Assembly (NCBI GenBank): GCA_026990765.1
Contig: JALXCV010000026.1
Span: forward strand, 1 to 64,000
DNA from: Hyphomicrobiales bacterium
GTDB lineage: Bacteria > Pseudomonadota > Alphaproteobacteria > Rhizobiales > Aestuariivirgaceae
Reading direction: 5' to 3'
DNA: 64,000 bases
Of the stretch, positions 53,710 to 62,769 are shown in pieces. The position numbers and the translations under genes were made by a program. Below the pieces are notes generated by a model that did no database searches, had not been told where the DNA came from, and worked only from the letters and a program-made list of their open reading frames with translations. The stretch's first letter is position 1. Each line of letters starts with the position of its first letter.

Positions 53710-54210
53710 TCAAACAAACTGCTGAATCCACCAGGTTGATGGAAATACCATCAAGGCACCTGCTGCTATGGCTATGCCGTATGGCAATTTCAGCTGTTTT
53801 TTGAATATTCGCCCCAGCAGGCTGACATTGCCAACGACCGGCTCATTGCGAATTAGGCTCCAGATCATCATGAAAAAGGCAAGTGCACCACCGGCAAAGG
53901 CTGTAATGACCCCGAAGGGTATCAGATTGTCCCAGCCTACCCACAGGGCAGCAGCGGCAATCATTTTGGCATCGCCGCCTCCAAATACCCCAAAGGCAAA
54001 CAACAAATAGCCAACTACAAAAGCCAGCAGCCCGGCCACAACATGCCAGACAAAAACTTCAAGCGGCATGCCAGACAAGATGGCGAACGGGATAATTGAT
54101 ACTGCTATTACAATATTTATCCAGTTGGGAATGCGGTAGGTAAAAAAATCAAAAGTTCCGGCTATGACAACCAGAAGCGGAAAAACAGTTAGAACAATAT
54201 TATTATACAC
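53710..54210 (-). CDS. cpaA: Tad prepilin peptidase CpaA (TadV)
   Basis: I prefer the GTG at 54210 (GGGGAG ten bases upstream), giving 166 residues that begin directly with membrane helices; an ATG at 54255 would add 15 residues. The aspartyl protease motifs are GTFDFFTYRIPNW and GVFGGGDAKMIAA, so both catalytic Asp are present. It cuts the pilin leader. No pilin gene lies next to it, which is unusual. Confidence 0.88.
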   Translation of the reverse strand: MYNNIVLTVFPLLVVIAGTFDFFTYRIPNWINIVIAVSIIPFAILSGMPLEVFVWHVVAGLLAFVVGYLLFAFGVFGGGDAKMIAAAALWVGWDNLIPFGVITAFAGGALAFFMMIWSLIRNEPVVGNVSLLGRIFKKQLKLPYGIAIAAGALMVFPSTWWIQQFV

Positions 54211-54323
54211 GTCACAAAGACTCCCCAACCAGATCAAAAAGGCCCAATGGCCCATTAAAACTCATGGGGGGAGAATTACATGCTCATGGTAAAAAGCAGG
54301 TTAATTAACTGCTGTTTATATAA

Positions 54324-55151
54324 TCAGGCCAAATCACCCCGGCGGAACAGAAAATATCCAAGACCGCCGGCTGCCAGTCCAATAATTAACGGGTAACAAA
54401 CCGCCCAGACCAGGTAACCGGTTTCACTGAATGCGTCCAGAATTATCCAGGCTGAAGGACCAAGCAGAATCAGTTGCGGATCAAACAGCATCATGGCAGC
54501 GGTTCGAAATACCTGCATCGGGTTGGCCAGTGCCAGGGTTACGACCAGACCGGCAGGTGCCTGTTCGCGTATGATCATGCCCAACAGGACAAGATCAAGG
54601 AACAGCAGCATAATCAGCCAGATGAAAAAAGCCGCGCTTTGGGCAACATCAGATGAGCGGGTGACAGATGAAATCAAAAAGCCAATACCCAAAAAGCAAA
54701 ATGCCAGTGATACCAGCAAGATTGTGTACCAAACCAGATGATATACCGGGACTTCGGCACCCAGCACGACACCCCAGACAGTAGCAGCAATCATCGCAAG
54801 GAATACGGGTGCAAACACAATAATGAACCGACCGGCAAAGCGGCCCCAATACCATGCAGCCAGAGATATCGGTTGTGACAGCATATATTCGAACACCCCG
54901 GCTTCACGGTCGCCTGCAAGTGACCTGACAGTAGTTATCAGAACGAATACCGGCAAAATTGCCATGGAAAGCTGAATATAGGTGACCAGAAGACGTGTCA
55001 GGCCGGTAAAGCCCACTACTCTTGATTCTGTCAGGCCAAACATGAACAGAACGACTATGATACCACCAAAAACAAGTGAATAGAGCACGAACCATCTGGC
55101 TCTGAGCGATTCAGCAATATCAAGTCGTGTGGCAAGCAATAAAGCTTTCAT
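54324..55151 (-). CDS. nosY: Nitrous oxide reductase maturation permease NosY
   Basis: A 275-residue ABC-2 type membrane protein with six helices and the NosY start MKALLLATRLDIAESLRARWFVLYSLVFGG. RSLAGDREAGVFEYMLSQPISLAAWYWGRF is the conserved loop. With NosF it moves copper or sulfur for the CuZ centre and works with NosD. It is the last gene of the nos operon. Confidence 0.93.
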   Translation of the reverse strand: MKALLLATRLDIAESLRARWFVLYSLVFGGIIVVLFMFGLTESRVVGFTGLTRLLVTYIQLSMAILPVFVLITTVRSLAGDREAGVFEYMLSQPISLAAWYWGRFAGRFIIVFAPVFLAMIAATVWGVVLGAEVPVYHLVWYTILLVSLAFCFLGIGFLISSVTRSSDVAQSAAFFIWLIMLLFLDLVLLGMIIREQAPAGLVVTLALANPMQVFRTAAMMLFDPQLILLGPSAWIILDAFSETGYLVWAVCYPLIIGLAAGGLGYFLFRRGDLA

Positions 55152-55163
55152 ATTATTGTTGTC

Positions 55164-55658
55164 CTAACCGTTACCTGGTGTCTGTATTTGAGTTTGCGGG
55201 ATGGCATTGTGATCTGGATTTTCACAACGGGTGGTCGAGCCCATGGCTATCACTCTTTTGCGCATCTCGGCAAAGCTGAGAGTATCTGCCGTTTTTTCTT
55301 CAACCGCTCCAAAGCCATATTCCATAGGTGTATGCTGGCCGGGAAGATACCAGGCTTTTCTGGCATCAAGCCATTTTTTACCGGTTTTCATATCCCGTAC
55401 CCATATTTCTGTTTCTGCTGTTTCTTTCCATGGGGCAATTTTCAGCCAGTGAATGGCATCACCAAGATCATCAAATTTGAGAACCTCGCTGCCCCTGGCC
55501 TTGCGAATTTCTGCGGCAAAGCGCGGATCGGAGACTATCATTTTGCAATAGGCGCATACTTCCCGGTCATATCTGATATCAACCGGACCGGTCTGCTGTT
55601 CACCCCAGCAACCGGCCAGCAGCATGGCTGCAAATATGGTCACTAACAGGCGGAACAT
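55164..55658 (-). CDS. nosL: Copper chaperone lipoprotein NosL
   Basis: A 164-residue lipoprotein: signal with lipobox LLAGC (Cys about 17) and the copper-binding core DREVCAYCKMIVSDPRFAAEI, then EVLKFDDLGDAIHWL. NosL hands Cu(I) to apo-NosZ in the periplasm. Its start overlaps the nosF stop by one base (TAATG). Confidence 0.95.
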   Translation of the reverse strand: MFRLLVTIFAAMLLAGCWGEQQTGPVDIRYDREVCAYCKMIVSDPRFAAEIRKARGSEVLKFDDLGDAIHWLKIAPWKETAETEIWVRDMKTGKKWLDARKAWYLPGQHTPMEYGFGAVEEKTADTLSFAEMRKRVIAMGSTTRCENPDHNAIPQTQIQTPGNG

Positions 55659-56530
55659 TATTTAACAGTGCTCCGTTTGCCTGTGGATTCACCCATTTCA
55701 AGACCGGAAACAACGCCGGAATAACGCGCCAGAACCCCAAAGAAACGCAAGCGGTCAGCACCGGATACTTCACCTTTCCAGACCAGATCACTATCGCCTT
55801 CAGAAAAATTCCAGCCGGAAATGGCGTTGGCAAAAGCTTCATCATGGCGGGCAATGGTTATGGTGCAAGGCATGCGGGCTGACAGATCACCACTGTCTTC
55901 AACAGCATCATCCAGAACCACCTTGCCGCGATCAAGTTCAATTATCCGGTTTACCAGCCCGGCCACTTCTTCCAGCCGATGCGATGAAATAACTACCGGC
56001 AGGTCACCGCGTTCTGACAAAAGATCAAACAGGATTTGTCGGGCCTTTGGATCAAGATTGGCCGTTGGCTCATCCATGATAATCAGGCCGGGGTTTCTGG
56101 CAATCGCAATGGCAATCAGAATTTTCTGCTTCTGGCCACCTGACAAACGATTGAAAGGCCGACTGCGCAATTCAGCTATATCGATTTCCAGACGGGTGAT
56201 AACAGCTTCAATATCGGCAATCGCGATATCAGCAGCTCCAGCGCAGAAGCGAAGCAATTCTGAAACCGGCATTTTCAATGGCGGGGCAATCTGGGGTACA
56301 AAGCCGATGGTTTTGAGAACTGCTGAACGGTTGGCGCGTGGTTCCAAACCGTTGACTTCAATATTGCCATTATAGACATATTGTCCAAGAATACACCTGA
56401 TGAGAGTGGTCTTGCCTGCGCCATTGGAACCTATAAGGGCAATCCTGTCACCCTGCCCCCAGTGCATGGTAAGATCATCAAGTACATTTGTCCGGCGAAA
56501 CGCCTTGGAAAGATTTTTGATTTCAATCAT
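55658..56530 (-). CDS. nosF: ABC transporter ATPase NosF
   Basis: The ATG at 56530 overlaps the nosH stop as ATGA and opens MIEIKNLSKAFRR, giving 290 residues; the longer frame is not supported. Walker A is ALIGSNGAGKTTLIRCIL, the signature LSGGQKQKILIAIAIARNP, and Walker B GLIIMDEPTANLDP. It drives NosY in CuZ assembly. Confidence 0.94.
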   Translation of the reverse strand: MIEIKNLSKAFRRTNVLDDLTMHWGQGDRIALIGSNGAGKTTLIRCILGQYVYNGNIEVNGLEPRANRSAVLKTIGFVPQIAPPLKMPVSELLRFCAGAADIAIADIEAVITRLEIDIAELRSRPFNRLSGGQKQKILIAIAIARNPGLIIMDEPTANLDPKARQILFDLLSERGDLPVVISSHRLEEVAGLVNRIIELDRGKVVLDDAVEDSGDLSARMPCTITIARHDEAFANAISGWNFSEGDSDLVWKGEVSGADRLRFFGVLARYSGVVSGLEMGESTGKRSTVK

Positions 56531-57519
56531 AAAAGACCGCCGGTTCCTCGCAATTTGAATTTCAGTGCTCCTGTCGGACATGCTTCCAGACACATGCCAC
56601 AACGGGTACAGTCAGCTCCAACATCAAGATGGACATCTTCAGCCCGGTTTTTCTTGGTCATTTCCAGAACATGCGGCACCAGACATACTGCCCTGCATTC
56701 ACCTTCATGCAGACAGGCTTCAAGATCATACTCGACTACCAGCGGTGATACTGAACCAAGAAAACCATAAGTCATGCCGATCGGGCAGACATAACGGCAC
56801 CAGAAACGGCGAACCAGAAACACCTCTACCAGTAACAGGAACACCACCCAGGTCAAGGCAACCCCGCCACCATAAATAACTGCGCGTGACAGGATGCCAA
56901 CCGGGGAAATTGATTCAAAAATTGTATAGCCGCTAAGCAGCGCCATCAGGGCAAACAGGACATAAAGCACTGTGCGCATTCTGCGATCAAGCGGGAAATC
57001 CTTGATCCAGCCCTTGCTGGCCAGCCACAAATGCAGCATTTCCGCTAATTCTGATAGCAGGTGATAGGGACAGGCCCATGAGCAGAATGCGCGGCCACCA
57101 ACCAGCCACCACAATATGCCTACCGTCACGGTGCCAATGACCAGATTTACCAGCATTTTCTTGTGGGCCAGCATAACCTGCAGCGATGAATTCAGGTCAG
57201 CCATATGAAAGCCGACAAAGCGCGAAGCGGTAAGAGCGCCTTCAACCAGCTGCACATCGAAATGGTAAGATATGACAAACAGCAGATTTACCAGAATAAT
57301 CGAAGCCCAGCGCCATTTACGCCATTTGAAACTATTGTGGGTAAAGGAAAGCCGTGGCCCGGCCTTTTCCTCACGAATCATGGCAATGCGCTTTTTTCTT
57401 TCCTCAGGCTGGTTTTTGAGCGCCAGCATTTCCTGGGCTGCCTGTGTGAACTCGGTTTTTTTCAGGCGCCTTGGATCAGCGCCCAAAAGGGTTCTCAGTG
57501 ATTGATATATGCCCCTCAT
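56527..57519 (-). CDS. nosH: NosH, NapH-like quinol-oxidising membrane ferredoxin
   Basis: A 330-residue membrane protein with four to five helices and NapH-type motifs: CSWACPYHLLSE and CRYVCPIGMTYG on membrane loops, then two ferredoxin-like sites at the C-terminus (CLHEGECRAVC; CTRCGMCLEACPTGALKF). The pair NosG/NosH is thought to pass electrons from menaquinol or quinol to periplasmic cytochromes in clade II nos systems that lack NosR. It overlaps the end of nosG. Confidence 0.85.
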   Translation of the reverse strand: MRGIYQSLRTLLGADPRRLKKTEFTQAAQEMLALKNQPEERKKRIAMIREEKAGPRLSFTHNSFKWRKWRWASIILVNLLFVISYHFDVQLVEGALTASRFVGFHMADLNSSLQVMLAHKKMLVNLVIGTVTVGILWWLVGGRAFCSWACPYHLLSELAEMLHLWLASKGWIKDFPLDRRMRTVLYVLFALMALLSGYTIFESISPVGILSRAVIYGGGVALTWVVFLLLVEVFLVRRFWCRYVCPIGMTYGFLGSVSPLVVEYDLEACLHEGECRAVCLVPHVLEMTKKNRAEDVHLDVGADCTRCGMCLEACPTGALKFKLRGTGGLL

Positions 57520-58262
57520 ACTTTTGGCCCCTCGCGATGCAGATCAATTACAATTGCGGTTTTTTCAAGCGGACAAATCATTTCACACATACCGCAGCCA
57601 ACGCATTTATCATCAACAACCGGGGTGCGGCGCTTGTCATCTTCTGGTTGATCAGCAGATAGTGGTTGCATGGAGATCGCACCCTTGATCGGACATTCGC
57701 GAACGCAAAGATCGCAAAGCTCAAGATCATAGGGGTGATCAGCAATCTTTATCGGGTTCCAGCGATCCACCTTGATGTAACGATGAATGCCGGGGAAATC
57801 ATCGCCCCTTGCCTTTCCCTTGAAACCCTGGCCCTGACGGGCAAGACAGGCGTCTGGCCGCGACAGGCGGGCCTTGCCCATATTCACCTGCTCCTTGGCA
57901 TCAATATGGTGGCTTAGCGATCCGGTTGGACAGGCAAGCACACATTGGGGAGTATCACAGGCAAAATCACAAGCCTGGGTGCGTGCATCGATATAGGGAA
58001 CACCTATGCCATAACCACCCTCACCATCGGCAAGCTTGATCGCTTCAACCGGGCAAACCTGAACACACTGGCCGCATTTGATACATGATGCCAGCATGTC
58101 TTTTTCTGCAAGGGCGCCTGGTGGGCGCAGCAGGGTTTCCCATCGCATGTGCAAAGGCAGATATGCTGATGCACCTGCCCCTAATACACAGGCAGCCATA
58201 ACGCCGGAAAACACTATTTTTCTACGTTCTGCCCGTTGTTTTGGTGTCAGTTTTTTGGCCAT
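57516..58262 (-). CDS. nosG: NosG, NapG-like periplasmic ferredoxin
   Basis: The ATG at 58262 gives 248 residues. The N-terminus QRAERRKIVFSGVMAACVLG resembles a twin-arginine signal, which fits export of a folded Fe-S protein. Four [4Fe-4S] sites are visible: CIKCGQCVQVCP, CDFACDTPQCVLACP, CDLCVRECP and CVGCGMCEMICP. It pairs with NosH. The ATG lies 10 bp after nosD. Confidence 0.87.
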   Translation of the reverse strand: MAKKLTPKQRAERRKIVFSGVMAACVLGAGASAYLPLHMRWETLLRPPGALAEKDMLASCIKCGQCVQVCPVEAIKLADGEGGYGIGVPYIDARTQACDFACDTPQCVLACPTGSLSHHIDAKEQVNMGKARLSRPDACLARQGQGFKGKARGDDFPGIHRYIKVDRWNPIKIADHPYDLELCDLCVRECPIKGAISMQPLSADQPEDDKRRTPVVDDKCVGCGMCEMICPLEKTAIVIDLHREGPKV

Positions 58263-58272
58263 GATAAATTTC

Positions 58273-59595
58273 TCAGTCTTTATAAAGTCCAAAAGGGTCT
58301 AAACGCTTTACTGATGTTTCTTCTTGATCCTGATCAAGACCATCAATTTTTGGAATGGTTGCCACAAAATCTTGTGTCATTCGCGGTTTCTTGTCCCGCA
58401 GCATTAACAAGGGCTTGGTAAAAGGGGCCAGATGTTCAAGGAAATCCAGCATCGACATGACCGGTGTCCCCTGAAAAAAAGCGGCTTTCGGTTTATCCAT
58501 CCACAGGCGATCAGAATAAATTTTCAATTCAAAAGGCGTATCGCCAATATTATCATCATTCTGGTCAAAACCTTCATATGAATCCCAGTAATTGCCTTCC
58601 CAGACATTGCGTTTGGCAGATGCAAAGGTTGAAACAGTAACCGGAATAAAATTAGACTTGAAACGGTTATCCTTGACAATATTGCCTTGCCAATCGGAAA
58701 GGAACGAGATGCCAATCGAATTAAAGGCTATTTCATTGCCATAAATATCATTGGTGGTGCCAGGGTCAAACGGGGACAAGTCGAATGATATACCACGGGC
58801 ATTATATAATATCTTGTTATTGAATATTTTAACGCCACTGGTCTCTTTAAGACCAATGCCAACGCCGGTATTGCCATGGGCGGAAAACAGGCGATTATTG
58901 CGCACTACCACATCATCTGAATACATCAGGAAAATGCCAACCGAATTTCGCCAGATTGAATTATTCTCAACCAGGTTAAATTTGGAATACATGAAATGCA
59001 GTCCGTAGCGGCCTTCCTTTATGTCATTTCCAGCGATCCGATTATTGGCCGAATACCAGACAACAAAGTCACGCGAGTTGCGGATAGTATTTTTTTCAAT
59101 CTTGTTGTGGAATGAATACCACAGGCGAATAGCATCACCCTTGACCCCAAGCCCGTCATCGGCCTTGGATGAAATCCTGTTGCGGCGGACAATATTATTG
59201 TTGGCCTGTTCTAGATCCACACCGAACAGGCATTCATCAATCACATTATCCTTTATAACATTGAAATTGCCCTTGATGTGGACACCGGCATCAATATCAT
59301 TGTGCTGGTCTCCTGAATTTGTCAAATGCAATCCCCTGATGGTGACACCATCGGTAAGAATATCAATTACAGTGCCTTTGCCGCCATTATCAACTGTCAC
59401 CTTGCCCTGACCATCAATCACGATTGATTTCTTAATTACAATCGGGCCTTTATAGGTGCCAGGGGGAGGGATGAGCATGTCACCCTCTTTGGTTGCATCA
59501 ATCATTGCCTGCAAGGATTGTGGCTCATCTGCCGCCGCCGGGGCGGCAAGACAGATGAGCGTTGCAATTACCATACAGACATAACGCAGGTTCAT
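58273..59595 (-). CDS. nosD: Periplasmic copper-centre maturation protein NosD
   Basis: The ATG at 59595 overlaps the nosB stop as ATGA and starts a signal peptide (MNLRYVCMVIATLICLAAPAAA), giving 440 residues; the upstream in-frame part is not coding. The body is a right-handed beta helix with NosD/CASH repeats (NNIVRRNRIS; NNRIAGNDIKEGRYGLHFMYS; NIYGNEIAFNSIG). NosD works with NosF and NosY to build CuZ. Confidence 0.93.
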   Translation of the reverse strand: MNLRYVCMVIATLICLAAPAAADEPQSLQAMIDATKEGDMLIPPPGTYKGPIVIKKSIVIDGQGKVTVDNGGKGTVIDILTDGVTIRGLHLTNSGDQHNDIDAGVHIKGNFNVIKDNVIDECLFGVDLEQANNNIVRRNRISSKADDGLGVKGDAIRLWYSFHNKIEKNTIRNSRDFVVWYSANNRIAGNDIKEGRYGLHFMYSKFNLVENNSIWRNSVGIFLMYSDDVVVRNNRLFSAHGNTGVGIGLKETSGVKIFNNKILYNARGISFDLSPFDPGTTNDIYGNEIAFNSIGISFLSDWQGNIVKDNRFKSNFIPVTVSTFASAKRNVWEGNYWDSYEGFDQNDDNIGDTPFELKIYSDRLWMDKPKAAFFQGTPVMSMLDFLEHLAPFTKPLLMLRDKKPRMTQDFVATIPKIDGLDQDQEETSVKRLDPFGLYKD

Positions 59596-60884
59596 GATGA
59601 CTGATTTGCCTCTTTCAGACCCTTGCGCCGGATCAGCATTGCCAGAATGACAACAACCGAGAACAGCACAATCAGACCAAAGCCATAATGGGGATATGAC
59701 AGGGTGGTAAACTGGGCCACCTTGCCCTGGCCAAATACTGTAGGCATGAATGGTTTGAGCGAGAAGGCGCCCATTGCATTCATTGAATGGCCATACCACC
59801 ACAACCAGCCGGCATATTCCGCAATAAAGAACACTGGCAGTGCAGCTGGGATAAGTCCTAGTAACCAGAATAGCGGCCAGCGCTTGTTACTGGCAACAAC
59901 CAGCATGGCCAGCATGGCCAGTATAATTCCCCAGAATGCCAGATTACCAATGGTTTTCATGGTCTTGACCAGAGGTACAATTTCATCCTGATTATTGAAC
60001 CAGCGACCAAGCGCCTTGCCATAATGCCAGAAAACTATCTGTTTCGTTGAACCATTCCAGGCTTCACGTTTATCCTGAGGCAATTTAATCTGATCAGCAT
60101 CATAGGCACCTTTGAGAATTGAAACATAAAGTTCTTTGCCCTTGATGCCGGAAGACTGGGCTTCTTTCAGCACATCCTTCAGGGTTTTGACACCAGCGCC
60201 GGAACCTTTGTGCAATTTGCCAATTGCGGCGCTTAGATCAACCTGCCCTGATTTTTGCAGTGAACCATGCAGTTCTTCAGTAGTGCGGTTTTCGATAGCG
60301 CCTGAAGCTTTCAGGTCTTCCTGCAGCTTGGCAATGATGGGTGAAAGCGGTTCGCCTTCTTCTTCCTTGCCCTGACCAAGAGAGGTTACCAGCGATGAAA
60401 CATAGGATTCAGCTTCGTAATTGATCCCGCCGGGAGTGTACCATGTTACATACATCCAACCGGCAATAACTGCAAATCCAACTGCCATAACCCCCAGTCT
60501 TATTGCTCTTCGCCCTATGGCAAAGCCAACCAGCATTACTGCCAGCATTGACAGAAGGAATGGCGACAAGGCTTTTTCCAGAACCCCGCCAGAAGCAATG
60601 GGATACATGCCTACAAAGTGATTGATGGCATCCATCTCATGTACACAGTCAAGTGCTTCGTCTTCTTCGACATCGCGATTCTTTTGCAATTCGCAACCGG
60701 AAAAAACTCCGTTCATGTGAAAGTGAATACGCACCCCGTCCGGAAATGCTTCAGGTGGATAGTTTGGCGCTTTCAGTGCCACCCACCAAGTTGGAGACAT
60801 ATAGATGAAGCCCAGCAAAATTATTGCCACCCCCACCAGTAACCGCACAGCATTTTTGCGTTTTGTGCCCAGTTCATAATTCAT
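59592..60884 (-). CDS. NosB-like membrane protein of clade II nos clusters
   Basis: A 430-residue membrane protein. After a first helix (about 15-35) comes WVALKAPNYPPEAFPDG and HEMDAINHFVGMYPI, motifs I associate with membrane proteins of clade II nos clusters. A hydrophilic, helical insert of about 160 residues (180-310, no clear motif) divides the helices, and the C-terminal part has four helices. NosB is required for N2O respiration in Wolinella. Position between the cytochromes and nosD supports the call; the long insert makes it larger than the NosB I expect. Confidence 0.6.
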   Translation of the reverse strand: MNYELGTKRKNAVRLLVGVAIILLGFIYMSPTWWVALKAPNYPPEAFPDGVRIHFHMNGVFSGCELQKNRDVEEDEALDCVHEMDAINHFVGMYPIASGGVLEKALSPFLLSMLAVMLVGFAIGRRAIRLGVMAVGFAVIAGWMYVTWYTPGGINYEAESYVSSLVTSLGQGKEEEGEPLSPIIAKLQEDLKASGAIENRTTEELHGSLQKSGQVDLSAAIGKLHKGSGAGVKTLKDVLKEAQSSGIKGKELYVSILKGAYDADQIKLPQDKREAWNGSTKQIVFWHYGKALGRWFNNQDEIVPLVKTMKTIGNLAFWGIILAMLAMLVVASNKRWPLFWLLGLIPAALPVFFIAEYAGWLWWYGHSMNAMGAFSLKPFMPTVFGQGKVAQFTTLSYPHYGFGLIVLFSVVVILAMLIRRKGLKEANQSS

Positions 60885-60988
60885 TTGTCAAACCACCATA
60901 AAATATATCCTGCGACCATGATTGATCGCAGGATTGTTATTACTCATTAAGATCGGGATGTTGAATCAGCAATACCCGACTAATGCGA

Positions 60989-61753
60989 TCAGTCAAAGTC
61001 AGGATTAAGCCAATCTGCGCTTGGTGCCAAGTCTTCTTTTGGTGGTTTGAGGCGCGACACATAGTCCACAACTGCTTTCATGTCCTTATTTGAGAAGCCG
61101 GCAATCTGTTTAACCATGTCAGGATTGGCATTGCGGCGCTTTTTGTCCCTGATCCATTCAAACTGGCGCAACAGATATTTGTAATGCTGACCTTGAATGC
61201 GAGGATAGTATTTTTCCTTGTCTCCCTGGCCCTGATCACCATGACAGCGAACACAGTTTTCCTTGAACAATTTAGCGCCAAGTTCCAGATCATCGCCGGC
61301 ACCTACACCATTATCCGGGTTCATTGGAATATGCGAGATATATTCAGCAACTGCTGCAATTGCATAAGGTCCACCACCAACTTCAGGAGCAGCATTCTTA
61401 ATTTCTTTAGGCAGGGCAAATGGATACATGGTCGGATTATCGCGGTTTTTGGCACGAATATCAGCCAGTTGCTTGATGATTACCGAAGTGTGCTGACCGG
61501 CAAGCTGCGGGAAAGTGCCGTCCTTGGTGCCCCAGCCTTCAGGCAGGTGACAGGCAGAACATACTTCAAACACAGCAACACCATCAGCGCGGATCTTGGC
61601 AAGCTCTTCTTTCGACTTGTCCTTGAACGTCAGGTAAATTTTAGTGGCTTCATCCTGTTCACCACCACCTTCATTCCAGCCAGACAGGGCAGACCCGGCT
61701 ACGGCAACGATGGCACAAAGTGCAGTAGCTACAAAAATTGACAGTTTTTTCAT
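60989..61753 (-). CDS. Diheme class I cytochrome c of the nos cluster (NosC-like)
   Basis: The second Met (61753; GGAG six bases before) starts a signal peptide (MKKLSIFVATALCAIVAVAGSALS), giving 254 residues. Two heme sites are visible, CSACH (about 70) and CVRCH (about 172), each followed by a cytochrome c fold, with Met ligands likely in FALPKE and PDMVKQ regions. It is probably an electron carrier between NosG/NosH or the bc1 complex and NosZ. Confidence 0.85.
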   Translation of the reverse strand: MKKLSIFVATALCAIVAVAGSALSGWNEGGGEQDEATKIYLTFKDKSKEELAKIRADGVAVFEVCSACHLPEGWGTKDGTFPQLAGQHTSVIIKQLADIRAKNRDNPTMYPFALPKEIKNAAPEVGGGPYAIAAVAEYISHIPMNPDNGVGAGDDLELGAKLFKENCVRCHGDQGQGDKEKYYPRIQGQHYKYLLRQFEWIRDKKRRNANPDMVKQIAGFSNKDMKAVVDYVSRLKPPKEDLAPSADWLNPDFD

Positions 61754-61791
61754 TTCTAACTCCATTAGATAATGTTTCAGGGGTTATGTAG

Positions 61792-62661
61792 TTATTTCAA
61801 CCTTTCAATTTGCGACAAATAAGATGCCAGCAAATCAATCTGTTCATCAGTAAGTTTCTTCACCATGGGGACCATGGACTTGATTTTACCATTCTTGCGA
61901 ACCTTGTTCTTAACATCTTTGATCTGGGCAACGATATAGGCTTTTTTCATTCCGGCAAGAATTGGATAGTTTTTAAGCGGTTTGAGAGCGCCCTTGCCAT
62001 GGCATGAACGACATTTCTTTTTATAAAGCGCTTTGGCTTCTTTAAGCTGATCGTCGCTCAAGGCTGTTTCCAGCGGCTTTGGCTTGGCCGATGGCTGCAT
62101 TGACAGCCAGTTGGCAATCTTTTGAATTTCATCATCATTGATCCTGACCTTGCCTTCAGGAGTAATCAGGGCACCAGTCATTGGTGCTGTACGCATGGCA
62201 CCATTTTCATCCTTGGAACCAACTCGCTTGCCTGAAAGAATGTCCTTGATCTGGGTGACCAGGTATTTTTCTGCCTGACCGGCGATGCTGGGATAGTTCT
62301 GGATTGCACGGGCACCGCCCTTGCCATGACAGGCCATGCAGGATTTGCGCAGATAAAGCCGCTTGCCGGGATGGCGTTTCCTTTTGGCAGGTTTTGCAAC
62401 AGGTGCTGCAGCGGCGGTTTTTTCAACCTTGGCAGGCTCAGTCTTGGCAGGCTCGGTCTTGGCAGGCTCGGCTTTGGCCGGGGCTTTTGCTTCAGCAGTC
62501 TCTTTGGTTTTCTTTGCTGGTGCAGCAGCCATTTCGCCGCTGTCAGGCTTGACTGAGGCAACTCCTGTGGGCGCATAGATTATATCGCCGACAATGTTCA
62601 AAACAAATAACAGAACAATGGATGCAACGATGGAAACAATAGCAGAAAATATTCGGGTCAC
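61792..62661 (-). CDS. Membrane-anchored diheme cytochrome c (NosC-like) with Ala/Lys/Pro linker
   Basis: A 289-residue protein: an N-terminal helix (about 7-27), a disordered linker with repeated KTEPA/KAEPA units (about 50-95), then two cytochrome c domains with CMACH (about 109) and CRSCH (about 218). The two domains are similar to each other (KRLYLRKSCMACHGKGGA and KALYKKKCRSCHGKGAL), so they arose by duplication. The linker would let it reach NosZ from the membrane. It is the first gene after the nosZ terminator-like hairpin. Confidence 0.85.
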   Translation of the reverse strand: MTRIFSAIVSIVASIVLLFVLNIVGDIIYAPTGVASVKPDSGEMAAAPAKKTKETAEAKAPAKAEPAKTEPAKTEPAKVEKTAAAAPVAKPAKRKRHPGKRLYLRKSCMACHGKGGARAIQNYPSIAGQAEKYLVTQIKDILSGKRVGSKDENGAMRTAPMTGALITPEGKVRINDDEIQKIANWLSMQPSAKPKPLETALSDDQLKEAKALYKKKCRSCHGKGALKPLKNYPILAGMKKAYIVAQIKDVKNKVRKNGKIKSMVPMVKKLTDEQIDLLASYLSQIERLK

Positions 62662-62722
62662 AACTTACCCCTCCCTTGATGCAAGAAAGTTAAAATTTTG
62701 CACTTGTCTAGCACAAAATGAA

Positions 62723-62750
62723 GCCGGGGGAGACAAAAATCTCCCCCGGC
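62723..62750 (-). terminator. Hairpin between nosZ and the downstream nos genes
   Basis: A perfect 11-bp GC-rich stem (GCCGGGGGAGA / TCTCCCCCGGC) with a six-base loop lies 20 bp after the nosZ stop. On the minus strand TTCATTTTG follows, a modest T tail. It may act as a partial terminator that makes nosZ mRNA more abundant than the maturation genes, or as a stability hairpin. Confidence 0.75.
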
Positions 62751-62769
62751 GTATTGTCGCGTCAATAAC

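Noticed and set aside
59596-59802. N-terminal extension of NosD
   Set aside because: These codons overlap the end of the nosB-like gene, and the ATGA-coupled ATG at 59595 starts a proper signal peptide.
62460-62510. Short tandem repeats as a CRISPR-like array
   Set aside because: The repeats are about 15-bp in-frame protein-linker units without spacers; no CRISPR array or cas gene is seen anywhere in the window.
62304-62578. Gly/Leu/Ala-repeat ORFs opposite the cytochrome linker
   Set aside because: They are the reverse reading of the KTEPA repeat and have no independent support.
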